This document shows positions 10,970-22,600 of a DNA stretch of 64,000 nucleotides, in pieces. The position numbers and the translations under genes were made by a program. This stretch comes from Casuarius casuarius (taxonomy: Eukaryota; Chordata; Aves; Casuariiformes; Casuariidae): NCBI GenBank assembly GCA_003342895.1, contig PTFA01000091.1, forward strand, positions 127,287 through 191,286. Reading direction: 5' to 3'. The notes under the pieces are model-generated. The model saw only the letters and a program-made list of their open reading frames with translations, made no database searches and was not told where the DNA came from. The first letter of the stretch is position 1. Each line of letters begins with the position of its first letter.

Positions 10970-13557
10970 GCACCCCAACCTTGAAACCATTATCTGTGCT
11001 GAGAAAATGTGAAGCAAAGGATTCTTCACTGGAACCAGATACTTCTACACCCATGAAAAAGAAGAAGGGATGGCCAAAAGGCAAAAGCCGAAAACCAGTC
11101 CACTGGAAGAAAAGACCTGGTCGAAAACCAGGTTTTAAACTGAACCGGGAAAAAGTGACACCATCTGTTCAGGATGAGGGAGTTGATGCAGCGGTAGCTA
11201 GCTCAAAAACAGGGCGTAAGCCTAAAATTTCAGATATGGAGGAAAGTGTTGAGCAGAAAGAAGAGTTGCCCCTTATTGAGGAAAGGAAAGAAGACGATGT
11301 GAATATGGAAGCAGAAGAAGTGGGAGAGGGAGAAGAGGAAGATACAACCAGCAGTGAGGTAAGGGCAGTTTCTCCTGTGGACAGCAGCAGCAGTCCAGCG
11401 CCAGAAGTTAAAGAGCCTGAAATAGAGGAGGAGGTAGAGGAGAAGCCACGGGTTTCAGAAGAGCAAAGGCAATCAGAAGAAGAACAGCAAGAACTAGAAG
11501 AACCTGAGCATGACCATGAAGAGGAAGATGAAGTTGCAGTAGTGACAAATCAAAACGAAGACCATGATGCTGATGATGAAGATGATGGTCATCTGGAGTC
11601 TCTGAAGAAGAAAGAATTGGAGGAACAGCCTGTGAGAGAAGGGGTGAAGGAGGAGCCTGATGTGCAAGAATGTTTTTTAGAAACAAGCATATCAAGCAGT
11701 AGAGAGGATGCAAAAGGAAAAGATGAAGCAGAGGCAGATTCTGAGGAAGAGCAGACTTCTAATGAGACATCAGTGGGCTCAGAGCATGTCCCTGGATCTG
11801 AAGATGATCACGAAGAAGAGCAAAGTAATAAAGAAGGGTTAATTGAATTAAAGGAAGAAGAGGAGATTCCTCATAGTGAACTAGATCTAGAAACTGTTCA
11901 AGCAGTCCAGTCCTTGACACAGGAGGAGAGCAATGAGCATGATGTAGCTTACCAGGACTGTGAAGAAACTCTTGCAGCTTGTCAGACTCTGCAGAGTTAC
12001 ACCCAGACTGAGGAAGATCCTCAAATATCAATGGTTGAAGATTGCCAGGCCTCAGAACACAACAGTCCAATATCCTCTGTTCAGTCCCACCCCAGCCAAT
12101 CTGTGCGTTCTGTCAGCAGCCCAAATGTGCCTGCTCTGGAGAGCAGTTACACCCAGATAAGTCCTGAACAAGGATCCCTGTCCGCACCCTCTATGCAGAA
12201 CATGGAGACCAGCCCCATGATGGATGTGCCTTCTGTATCAGACCACTCTCAGCAGGTGGTGGATAGTGGCTTCAGTGACCTTGGTAGCATTGAGAGCACC
12301 ACAGAGAATTATGAAAACCCCAGCAGTTATGACTCCACTATGGGAGGCAGCATTTGTGGAAATAACTCTTCCCAGAGCAGCTGTTCCTACGGGGGATTGT
12401 CGTCTTCTAGCAGCCTCACGCAGAACAGTTGTGTTGTCACTCAGCAAATGGCAAACATTGGCAACAGTTGCAGCATGATGCAGCAAAGCAGCGTCCAGCC
12501 TGCAGCAAACTGCAATATCAAGTCACCTCAGAGCTGTGTGGTAGAAAGGCCTCCTAGCAACCAGCAACCAACAACACAGCCACAACAGCAACAGCCTCAA
12601 TCACAGCAACCGCAGCCCCCACCTCCACCTCAGCAGCAACCTCCTCTGTCTCAGTGTAGCATGAACAACAGCTTCACTCCAGCACCTATGATCATGGAAA
12701 TACCTGAATCAGGAAGCACTGGTAACATAAGTATCTATGAGAGGATTCCAGGGGACTTTGGGGCTGGGAGCTATTCACAACCATCAGCCACATTCAGTTT
12801 AGCCAAGTTGCAGCAGCTAACAAACACCATTATGGACCCTCATGCCATGCCTTATAGCCATTCTCCTGCTGTGACTTCCTATGCAACCAGTGTTTCTCTG
12901 TCCAACACAGGATTAGCTCAGCTAGCTCCCTCGCATCCATTAGCTGGGACACCACAAGCACAAGCTACCATGACACCCCCACCAAACTTGGCATCCACCA
13001 CCATGAACCTCACGTCACCTCTGCTTCAGTGTAATATGTCTGCTACCAATATTGGTATTCCACATACGCAGAGGTTGCAGGGGCAAATGCCAGTCAAAGG
13101 GCATATTTCCATTCGCTCTAAATCAGCACCACTGCCCTCCGCAACTGCGCACCAGCAGCAGCTCTATGGCCGCAGCCCACCTGCAGTTGCCATGCAGGCT
13201 GGCCCTCGTACATTGGCTGTTCAACGGGGTATGAACATGGGAGTCAACCTAATGCCAACCACCCCTTACAATGTTAATTCCATGAATATGAACACCCTGA
13301 ATGCCATGAACAGCTACAGAATGACACAGCCCATGATGAACAGCAGTTACCATAGCAACCCTGCCTACATGAACCAGACAGCACAGTATCCTATGCAGAT
13401 GCAGATGGGAATGATGGGGAGCCAGGCCTATACCCAGCAGCCTATGCAGCCAAATCCTCATGGAAACATGATGTACACTGGCCCCTCCCATCACAGCTAC
13501 ATGAATGCTGCTGGGGTGCCCAAGCAGTCTCTCAATGGACCGTACATGAGAAGATGA
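10970..13557 (+). CDS. KAT6A: KAT6A terminal coding exon: acidic, Ser-, Pro/Gln- and Met-rich C-terminus
   Basis: Last coding exon, 861 residues plus a TGA stop at 13555-13557. In order: [13 protein letters not shown]; a basic block [19 protein letters not shown] with AT-hook-like RPGRKPGF (about 11110-11140) and a second GRKPK motif; a long Glu/Asp-rich region (about 11230-11900); a Ser-rich region (about 12050-12540) with conserved [20 protein letters not shown] and [20 protein letters not shown]; a Pro/Gln tract (about 12555-12650), much shorter than the human one; then a Met-rich tail ending [14 protein letters not shown]. The Ser/Met-rich part is the known transactivation region of MOZ, which contacts RUNX-type factors. 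The acidic part is diverged from human, whereas the last 400 or so residues are almost invariant. The acceptor AG is at 10968-10969. An upstream in-frame ATG at 10939 is intronic, not a start. No frame breaks are seen. The Pro/Gln tract and Met-rich tail identify KAT6A over KAT6B. Confidence 0.97.
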
Positions 13558-13596
13558 GCAAGATGAACTTGCAACCTAAAAACTTAAATATATATA

Positions 13597-13602
13597 AATA
13601 AA
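13597..13602 (+). terminator. KAT6A: Proximal AATAAA, 40 nt after the stop
   Basis: Canonical hexamer very close to the stop codon. No strong GT-rich element follows within 30 nt, so use would probably be weak. Confidence 0.3.
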
Positions 13603-14173
13603 GGAACCTTTTATACTGACGAACCAGAGAAAATGGACCTTTTTCCAGTTAAAATATTGCTGTAGATTTAGAGGGATTTTCTTTGGTTTATTTTATTTTT
13701 TAGGAAGCCTGGTCTTTGTTTTTGTTTTGGGTTTTTGTTTTCTTCACAATCCTGAAACATTTTACAGCTAAAATCATTTACAAATATTTTTTAGGGGGAA
13801 AACATGCACAAAATCTTTTCATAATTTAAAAGAGCCTTACTTTGACCACTTGGACATAATATGTGCAACAGTGAAATCATCTTTCTAAATTTTTTTTTCA
13901 AATGTATGTTCTTCTCCCTCTCCTGTGCCCCTCTGTAAGCAGTTCCGAGTGCTGCAGTCATGTAAAATGTCTGAAATCTCAAAGGGTAACAACCCTTCCC
14001 TCTAAACCCCACCTAGCATTTTCTACTTCTAGCAGGAGGCACTTATTGGGAGACTCAGAAGGGGACACGGAGGATAAATGAAGCTCTTTATTTCTGCAAG
14101 TCAGGAAATTTTTTTCATTATTAACTTTCCCTGACTCCCTCACCCTCAGTAAAATTTGGAGTTATATGTAAAC

Positions 14174-14179
14174 AATAAA
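14174..14179 (+). terminator. KAT6A: Possible internal poly(A) signal
   Basis: AATAAA followed 17-30 nt later by a T/G-rich sequence (ggtgtttttgtag). It is a plausible short-UTR site giving a 3' UTR of about 0.65 kb. Confidence 0.45.
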
Positions 14180-14292
14180 TTCTATTCACACTGGTGTTTT
14201 TGTAGATGAATTAATTGAAATAGTCTGTATGTTTCATTCTGAAAATATAATGTAACTTTTAAATGATCCCATTCACCACTCAGAAATGCACT

Positions 14293-14337
14293 CGTGCATG
14301 CGCACATGCACGCGTGCATGCGTACACACACACACAT
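14293..14337 (+). repeat. 45-bp alternating purine-pyrimidine tract (Z-DNA candidate)
   Basis: Strict Y-R alternation without a break, made of CG, CA/TG and TA steps and ending in a (CA) run. It lies inside the KAT6A 3' UTR. The CGCG and GCGC steps make it a strong candidate for left-handed DNA or a variable microsatellite. Confidence 0.9.
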
Positions 14338-16106
14338 TCTGTCACTGAACTAGTAGAAGCATCTCTGGAGAGAGCTGTTTATATCCCTCATGCAGTCATG
14401 AGGAGGATAAGGTGGTTACTGTCTATTACGACAAGAAAATGGCTGCAGGCTCTTGTTTTGGTGAACTGCAAGTCAGCCATAACTCCGAAATCCCAAACTC
14501 TGTTTTAGTATGTACTTTGAAAAGCTGAGGGTCTTGGTTCTGAGCCTTGGAGTCAGGCTGAGCTCAAGAGCAGCTGTTTCCAGTGGTCTGCCTCTTAATA
14601 TCTTTACTTGCCTATTCTTGGAAGATGAACTGTATGTTTTAAGTGACTTGAGAGGAAACCTGTGGTGTCCTTGTCACTCTTCCATTCCTGGTATGTGGTA
14701 GGAAATTGCTGAATGTGCTGCTTTCTGAGGGAGTCAGTGTTCTTAAACAGATACTTCCCTGATTCTTCAGCTGTGTTTGACACCACTCTATAGGGATAGC
14801 CACACTTTTGAGCTAGTGTGGGAAATGAAGGGAATCAGCCTGTTTTACAGGAGTGAAACAGTCTGAACACCACAGTAGGAGGTAGGCAGCAGGATTTGGC
14901 CGTTTATTACTGCATAATCCATTCTTTTTTTGACTTCACTGCTCTGTGATAGAGACAGTACCTGCTGGCATGTCACCCAATACAAAAAGGGACAGCATTA
15001 TTCACCCTTTAATGTAAAGTTCTTTTTTTGTTGATGTTGTTGTTGTTGTTGTATATGAAGTAGAAATACAGACACATTAATAAGACTAATTTCTTTTGTT
15101 TTTAAACCAAAAGAATCCAAATGAAAGTTGGGGTTTCTTCAGATGCACTAAAATGGACTTTCCTCCAATAACTGCTAACCATAAAAAGCAGAATACAAAG
15201 GACTTCCACTTTTTATTTCTCTTCGGTTTTGAGCATGTACAAGGCTGTGTAGGACCCCATTTCTCTGTATATATGATTCCAGTTCCAAATCACCCATGTA
15301 GAAAGCGCACTGTGCTGCCCTCTCCTTTCTAGATCTTCAGCTGTGTCACTGCTTCCTGGTTGCTGGAGGGGGGTGCGGGCTGGGGTAGGGGTCTGAGATG
15401 GGAGGAGAAGCTGTTGAAATGAGGGCCGTGAATTTAGTTTATTTGCTGTTTGGTTTGGTTTGGTTTTGTATTTTTTTTTTTTTTTAATCAATTGGGCAGC
15501 TCCCTTTTCCACAAGCCTTTGTGACTGTAGAACTATTGTAGAAAAAATGTTCTTTTCTATATATAAAAAGAAATTATCCAACGCAGTAATATTGGTACCT
15601 ACCATTTTTTCACTTCTGTTTAAAAAAAAATGTATTTTTAGCAAGATAACTTGGGTAATCTTCTAAAAGAAATTAAAAAAAATCTCACTGTTAGTGACTT
15701 TGATGCCTTTTAAAATAAGAGCTTTTTCATTTCATTCCATCTTTAAAATTTTTTATCTTTGTTGTAGAATATTAAAAACTATTTTAAGAAAGATAAAAAT
15801 TCTCTTTAAAGAGATCTCTAGAGTGTGTGAATAGGAGCTCCAGATGCCTCTAAAAGCCGCATGTACAAATGAAGCTGAGTCTATTCCTGTCTGTTTATAT
15901 TTGCTTTTCCTGTTTTGTAACCTCTTTGTACTTTGTTCATGGTGACTTGTAAGCTAAGGGGAAGGGGTGCCTAGATGCCTTTGTAATTCTCCATGTCATG
16001 CGCTCCTGGCCAGATGGTCTCCCTTCCTCTCCTTGTATGTAATATCACTTTTTTTTCCCTTTCTAGCAAGTACTTTCAAAAGAACTCTGTACATTTTAAC
16101 ATAAAA

Positions 16107-16112
16107 AATAAA
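16107..16112 (+). terminator. KAT6A: Main KAT6A poly(A) signal (inferred)
   Basis: AATAAA followed by a GT-rich downstream element (tgtctgttgtgcatg, about 16133-16147). The resulting 3' UTR of about 2.55 kb is near what I recall for mammalian KAT6A transcripts. The cleavage site is inferred, not observed. Confidence 0.65.
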
Positions 16113-18470
16113 TTATGTTGAGCCATTTTGGATGTCTGTTGTGCATGAGAATTTTTTTCTTTCATTTGAGCACTGAACTTTTCCACTGATATTTGGGCCT
16201 GGGAATATGATTCCCTGTGTGTCTTTTGATCTAGAAGAGAGGTGGTACTTGGAATTTAGGTGCACACTCTCTGACAATATTAATTTTTGATTTACAGTTT
16301 CTATTCAGAGATTAAAAAAAAAAAAAAAGCTTGGAAGGCTTCTCCAGAAATCTTTAGTTTTAAATTCTTCTGCAGGGTCAGCCAAAACCTTAAGCTAAAT
16401 GCATTAGCTGTTTTTCATCACCATTTGTTTGTAAAATCATCTTGAGAGTTTTGACTTGTGCACTAAAAAAATCTCAAAGTATATTTTAAGCTTTCCTCCC
16501 CTCCCCTTCTGGTTTCAAATTGCTTTTTGATCTTAACAGTTAGCAGCAGAGTTACCCTGCAGCTTTAAGGCAGAACTGGATCAGTCATGAGCTTTAAATA
16601 AATAGTGCTGTCCCATTATGCCACTTCTTCTGGGACCTCTTAGGGTGTGCTTGCAGAGTTTTTCCTCAGCAAACTTACAACTTTCAAAACACTAGATGGA
16701 AGCAAAGTTTCACTTGCTGTGTGATTATCACCAAAATTTCGTCTAGCGAAACTCTGTAACAGATAATAACCATTAGCTCAGCTCCCTTTAGCAATTCAAG
16801 AGCAGACTTTCGCCCGTTGTTTTTGGTGTCTGGCAGGGTTCGGTGCCTGGTCTGCTGCAGCCCTTCCTGCAGCCCAGCAGCTCTGGGGAGCAGCGAGCAG
16901 GGAGCTGTGAGGGAGCCAAGTGGGGACAAGAGGCTCTGCTAAAGGCTTTTCCACAGAAGTGTTTTCACAAGTATTTCTTGAAGTAAGCAAACTGGTTGTG
17001 TATCATGGTAAATAAATGAAAAGGACCTTGAGGTTCAATAACATTATTTTCATTCTGGTTTGAACTGGAGATACTAAATTTATATAAGGTGAGGATGTTG
17101 CTGAATCTTCCTTTACCCTGATGTATTTTTCTTTGAATTCATTATAGTTGTTTTATTGAGAGATCTGAATTTTCAGATGTAAACATGTAAGTCTATAAAG
17201 ATACAAATAGAAGCTAATCGTAAAGGACTCTCCTGGTTGACTTGTTCATTTTTTCCCCAACAGTTTTAGGGTGTTCAAGCATGAAGGAGAGGGAGACAGG
17301 GTGATCTGAGATAAGGTAATCACTTGTGAATTACAGTAATGTACACCAAGAGTGTTACAGGTAAGTTGTCAGGAGCTCAATAAATGCATCCTGTGCACAG
17401 GCATGTGTGTATATTACCTTCTTGTTGCCAGTGCCGGAGTGGAGACTGGGTTAGCCATTCTATGCCAGAGAGCTGTGTTCAGTCACTCATAACTTTTTTT
17501 AAGATGTTATTTAAAGGAAGCTTTGTTATTGTTGAGTAGCAAAGTTGTGAGGCGGTGGGGTTCCCCACTCTCCCCCCAAAATGTGCCCTAGTTTTCTCAT
17601 TGTTAAATGACTAAGGTTTGGGATCTTTGGATTTTTTTTTTTTTTTTTTGCTTGTTATTTTCTGTATATACTGAATTTATGGGGTTTGATTTGACCACTA
17701 AAATGTGCTTGGGTTGATAGCTATCTACAAAGAATCCCTGCCTAAGGCTGCCTTTATTTCTTAACAATTTTCAGAAACATCTCTCATTTTTAGGGTACAA
17801 TATGGGATTTAAAAATAAAATATCAACTGAAAGCAAGTATATTTCTTCCAGCAATTGGAAATGGCTTAGATTTCAAAAATTAATGTGCTGAATGATTGGA
17901 CTAGAACATAATTCTGATAATTCTGTTGCTTTAGATAACTCAAATTCAAAATGGTCATGGCAAATCACTTCTGTGAAATGACAGCATACAGTTCTGTTCT
18001 GGCAAAATGTTTGTTTTGTAAACTGACAAGCAGGGCAATTCAAAGGTTTTATCTGCTGTCCTGGTACCAAATTATGGTCACACCTGCTGATGTGAAATGC
18101 TTCTCAATTGTTTTGAGAACTTTGCAATGCTTAATCAGAAGCTGCCAAGCTTGGGATGAACAGGGCCAGTGCTAATAATACATTTAAAGTAAGCTTCTTG
18201 TGCATTTCTCAGTTCTTAAGGTTGTTGAAACAGTTTTAAGAAGAAAAAGCAAACATCTAGATATGAACATAATGGTTTATAACAACTTTATATCTCCCTC
18301 TGTAGGCCAGAGTACAAAAATAAGTGTTTATGGATATCTATAAATAAGATAATGGAAATGCGATTGAAGAGTTAATGAGCTGATAAACAGCAACTGCTAC
18401 GTAGGAAATGTTTATAAAGAGCATTGTTTGTTCAGATATACTGCACTGTAAATAGCCTCTGTGTTTGTTG

Positions 18471-18474
<4 letters not shown>

Positions 18475-18501
<27 letters not shown>

Positions 18502-18504
18502 CCC

Positions 18505-18546
<42 letters not shown>
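18475..18546. repeat. A27-CCC-T16-A26 homopolymer block
   Basis: Twenty-seven A, three C, sixteen T and twenty-six A in direct succession. The T block is complementary to both A blocks, so hairpins are possible. It follows TATTAAA directly. It may be a retroposon tail or tails, a genomic A stretch after a poly(A) site, or an assembly artefact. Confidence 0.85.
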
Positions 18547-19529
18547 CTCCTGTCTGAGTGGGCTAACTTGATGATAACCACATTTGGAGCCTTGAACAGG
18601 GTGACCTCTTTTTTAGTATCTTGTCATTGCAAACTATCAAATCTTACCATTAGAGGAAGACTAAAGAGTGGGGTTTTTTGAGAGTTGCCAGGCTAGAATA
18701 GGGTTGAAATCAGACTGTACTGAAGTGCAAGAACTGTTAGTACCTTGTAGCATGGGTGTGAACAGCTGCTGCTGCCGGCTGTGCATTGCCGCGCAGTCAG
18801 ATCTCACACTGTGGATGTAGTGAAAGTTGTTCCATTCAGCACTGGCAGGTTTGCTCTAAATTAGTTGACATGTGGACCAAAACCTCTGTTACTATCAATG
18901 TGCAGGAAAGAGTTTGAATGTAACCCACAGCAATGTACCAACTTCTAGATGAGTGTTGTGGCTTCGAAAGATGCTAATTGAAAGGACAGTAGTCTTAAAG
19001 GCAGCTGACAACTCTAAAAGCTCATCAGTGAGAAAATTAAGGAAATGCTAGAAAGAATGGAACTGTCTTAATTAGGTTCCCAACTTGGGGGAGAGCTCCT
19101 TGCTGAGATCTGATCTCTGCAGTAATTGGGGAATGCAGACAGACTGAGGCAGGTTCAGCTTATAGCAGCTAAGGTGTGGCCTGCAGCATCTTTTATCTTC
19201 ACAGCATGTCAGCCAGAATAATTTAGGCTAAAAATAACTACCTGAAATCGAGCTTGGAATGTTAAATCCTTTCTCCCCTAACACAGGGAATCTCAGCAGT
19301 TTCATCAAACATTGATTTTCAGCTAGGACAAGACAGGGCTGCAGCTACACATTTCATCTCTTGAAACAGCAGGCAGGGACAGGAATTCCTTTCTTTCTGT
19401 GCTTCCTTCCTCACAGAAGGTTCATTCTGGAGGAGAGTTGTGTATGTGGAATGGCACATAATGACCTTGTTCATTCGTGTGATTATTTTCCTAATGGTTG
19501 CCCTGTCAGTATCCATTTGTTCTCCCTTG

Positions 19530-19576
19530 CCAATTAGTTTACATTGTAAATTCTTTTGGACAGGGACTCTGTTATC

Positions 19577-19578
<2 letters not shown>
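19530..19578 (+). mobile_element. Possible ancient retroposon tail
   Basis: The stretch 'acattgtaaattcttttgg' plus 'acagggactctgttatc' resembles the common amniote repeat phrase 'attgtaagctctttggggca' / 'gggactgtct' found at the 3' ends of old L2- or MIR-like retroposons. The match is short and decayed, so this is a weak call. Confidence 0.35.

Positions 19579-19610
<32 letters not shown>
19579..19610 (+). repeat. (GT)16 microsatellite
   Basis: Sixteen uninterrupted GT units in the interval between KAT6A and ANK1. A likely polymorphic marker. Confidence 0.97.
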
Positions 19611-19612
<2 letters not shown>

Positions 19613-22600
19613 TTTGTCCAACATGGTAGAGTCTCAGCACGGTACCTTTCAGCTAAAAGACAAAGTTTGCTTACTGAAATTCTGTCATCCTTTGTTTCCC
19701 TATTTTACATAGCTTTTATGTTTGTCCATCAGGAACAAGCAGCAAGAAGATATGATCCATAAAGTGTTTTCTACGGTTCTAAATATTTCCTGAGCATCTT
19801 CTTCAAACAAGAGAAAAATCACTGTTGGAGAACAATGAAATGGTGAATTAAGTGAAATTACTAGCAAGCCCATTTCCCACTTTCCTACCTGTCCTGTCCT
19901 AAGTGCTTGCTCCATTCTGAAACAGCAAGGATGACAAAGAAGGTGAGCTTCTCTTCGCGTACAGCAGATTGCTCTGGTCCCCTCATACCAACCATACACC
20001 CACAGCACACAAAAGCTTGCTACCAATTGCAGGTCAAGCACTTCATGACTTAGAACATCGTGTTTGTAAGCCCCTGCAGAGGACAATCCAGAAATAGCTT
20101 TCCCTATGTGTATGGCAGAAATACCTAATTCTAGTTAACTCAGTCTCTTAAACCATCCTGTCAAAATTCAAGACAGATGTTTCAAGAACTGTCAGTGACT
20201 CAGAAGCTCCATTAACAGGCATGCCTCGAGTTAGCTAAACATAACTTCAAACACTAGCAGCTGGGGTTTTACTAGGACAACCATGCTGGACCCAGAGTTT
20301 GATAGGGATGAAATCCTTCCTGGTATCTTGAGGGAAAAGGGAAAAGGGTGTTACATAAGAAGAATTAAATTGTTACTGGACAGCAGATTTCCTGCACCAG
20401 AGCTTCAGTTAGTTCTGCCAGGAGGAGTTATTCTATGGAGCGGCTGGCTTAATTTGCATCGGTGTTGCCTTCTGATATGTCTTCTTTTGCAGACTGGTGA
20501 AGGCAAGATTACAGTTGCTTTAGGAGTCCCCTTGTACTCCTTTGTATTAGTGAGCATACAGTTGAGACTAAAGCAAGTTGTGGAATTGGGTCCTCAGCAA
20601 GTGATCGGAACTGCCTGGCCATACAGCAAGAGGTCAGTAGGTGGTGGTAGAAAGTCTGAGGATAAAGAAAAACATTGAAAAACGGTGTCCTTAGGCGCCA
20701 TCACAGTTGCCCTTGATCACCTCTCTCTGCCTCTAGATGTGAGCCAGGCACTTTGATCTGTTAGGAAATGTGACTGCTGGCCCCAAGAGCATTCAGCACA
20801 AATACCATGCAGCACTCGGTGAGGGGAAGCAGCACGTTGGAGTAGGAACAAGGTAAACAGGGAAAGAATAGTGATGTTATGGGAAGCCTCTGTTTGGAGG
20901 CTTCCACAGTGCGCGCATGGCTGTGGACCACTGCGCTATAGTCAGGGGTCTGAAAAATACAGTATTACCCTGGATAAGCTGATAACACAAAGAAGTTTGA
21001 ACAGGGAAACATTCCTGGCTTTAGGAAAGCACAGGGCTCCCTCTCAGCTGCACTGATGAAAGTGACTGATCTGCTCAAGTGCATCCCCCTTTTCTGATGA
21101 CAGTGGGTGAGTCTTTTGGTGCCCTTTAAAGTGTACCTAAAGGGGAATAGATCAATATTCCCTCTGACTTAGATAAAGTATGAACCTGGGACTGTCTGGA
21201 GTCTTACTAGATACTTCTCTCCTCTGCTTTGTGGACAGGCAGTCCAGAGCAGGAGGTCTTTTTATTTGTGGAATAACCTGTACAAAAGTTGAGGCCCCCT
21301 TTACATTAGCAGCTATATCCACCTATGTTAATGGGGCTTATACTTTCTCCGAAAAATGTCTCCTTTATGGTCACTCCAGGCTCACACATACATATCTGGG
21401 TTCTCCTGAGCCCCACTAAGCTTGTTAATAGTTTCTCTCTTAGGTGGTGTGTAGAATTCTACCCTTCAAGTTGTTTAAATGCCCCTGTTCTTTTATGAAG
21501 CTGCGTTTTCTGAGCAAAACAGGCCTTTGTTCAGAGCCTGGCAGCACTGCTTAAAGCTCCCTGGAGGAGGAAAAGAAAAGAAAAGCAGACAACTGAGGTC
21601 TTGGATGTTCTCATTCACAGGTTTCTAATTGTGCAGAAAAAGAAAGAAGACAGTGCCTGGTTCAAAAGCTGGCAGCTGTCTTAAAAGGTTAAAAGCAGTA
21701 GAGACAAAATAAAAAGCTTTTCAAGAGACTCTTTGTCTCAACAAACTTGTCAAGGTGAGGGTTCTTAGCTCTTCTACTGCACAGTCCTTCCTTTGTCACC
21801 ACAAGAGTCATGCCCTAGCCAGCATCTTCTCTATCCCACTGCCTTCATTGCCCAGTGTTGCTAGCAGGTATTGGAGCAGGCCTTTACCTCACATGCTTCC
21901 CAGAGTTGGTGGCAGTAGCTGTCCTTCCTTCTCCTCATTCCAGAAGAAACTTAGGAATTTTCCTTTTTAGCAGCTGGGAGGCATCTCCCCAGAGGCAGGC
22001 AGTGAGCTCTGCAGCTGTAATGGTATGATGAGTATGCAAAATGAGGCAGCCCCAGGAGAGGCTGTGAGTGTGCACAGGCTGACTGCCTCACCATGTTGTT
22101 CACCATTCCCTGGCTATTTGCCAGTTAAGGAAAAAGCTAGGATAAGTGCTGTGGAGAGGAATCTTGAGTTTCATCATTCTGACATCAGCCATTTGAGCCA
22201 TTACTCCTGCTAAGTCTCCAGGGTCCATTTCTCCTTGCTCAAGCATGAGACCCCCAGTTTGTGCTTCCAGCCCAATAACAATGCGCTGCTTTGGCTAAGA
22301 AGCGCGCTCACGAGCACTAGTGTCAGGACTTGCACTGCCACCCAGAGTGCATGCCAGGACATTTGCTCTTACGCCCCAGGGTCAGGGCTTGTGCTGCAGC
22401 CAGTGTGTGCTATAACCGTGCTTGCTGTCAGCCTCAGGTTGCAGGATGATTCACATCCTTGTGCTAGTGCCAGGGTTCATGCTGCAGCTCCTGAGCGTGA
22501 TGCCTGCACTGCTGCACAAACAACAGGTTTGTGCTGTATTGAGTCGTGGGCGATTCTTGCTCCGGTGTTAGTGTCAAGGCTCGAAGTGATATTTGTAACC

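Larger units (their letters stand above)
13558..16135 (+). other. KAT6A: KAT6A 3' UTR (to the main poly(A) signal)
   Basis: AT-rich, noncoding, directly after the stop codon. It carries AATAAA at 13597, 14174 and 16107, several T-rich and GTT-repeat stretches (for example near 15029-15052), and many ATTTA-like AU elements. A TGTAAACA Pumilio-like motif at 14167-14174 overlaps the second AATAAA. The end at about 16130 is inferred from the 16107 signal and the GT-rich sequence behind it. A longer UTR is possible (see findings). Confidence 0.7.
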
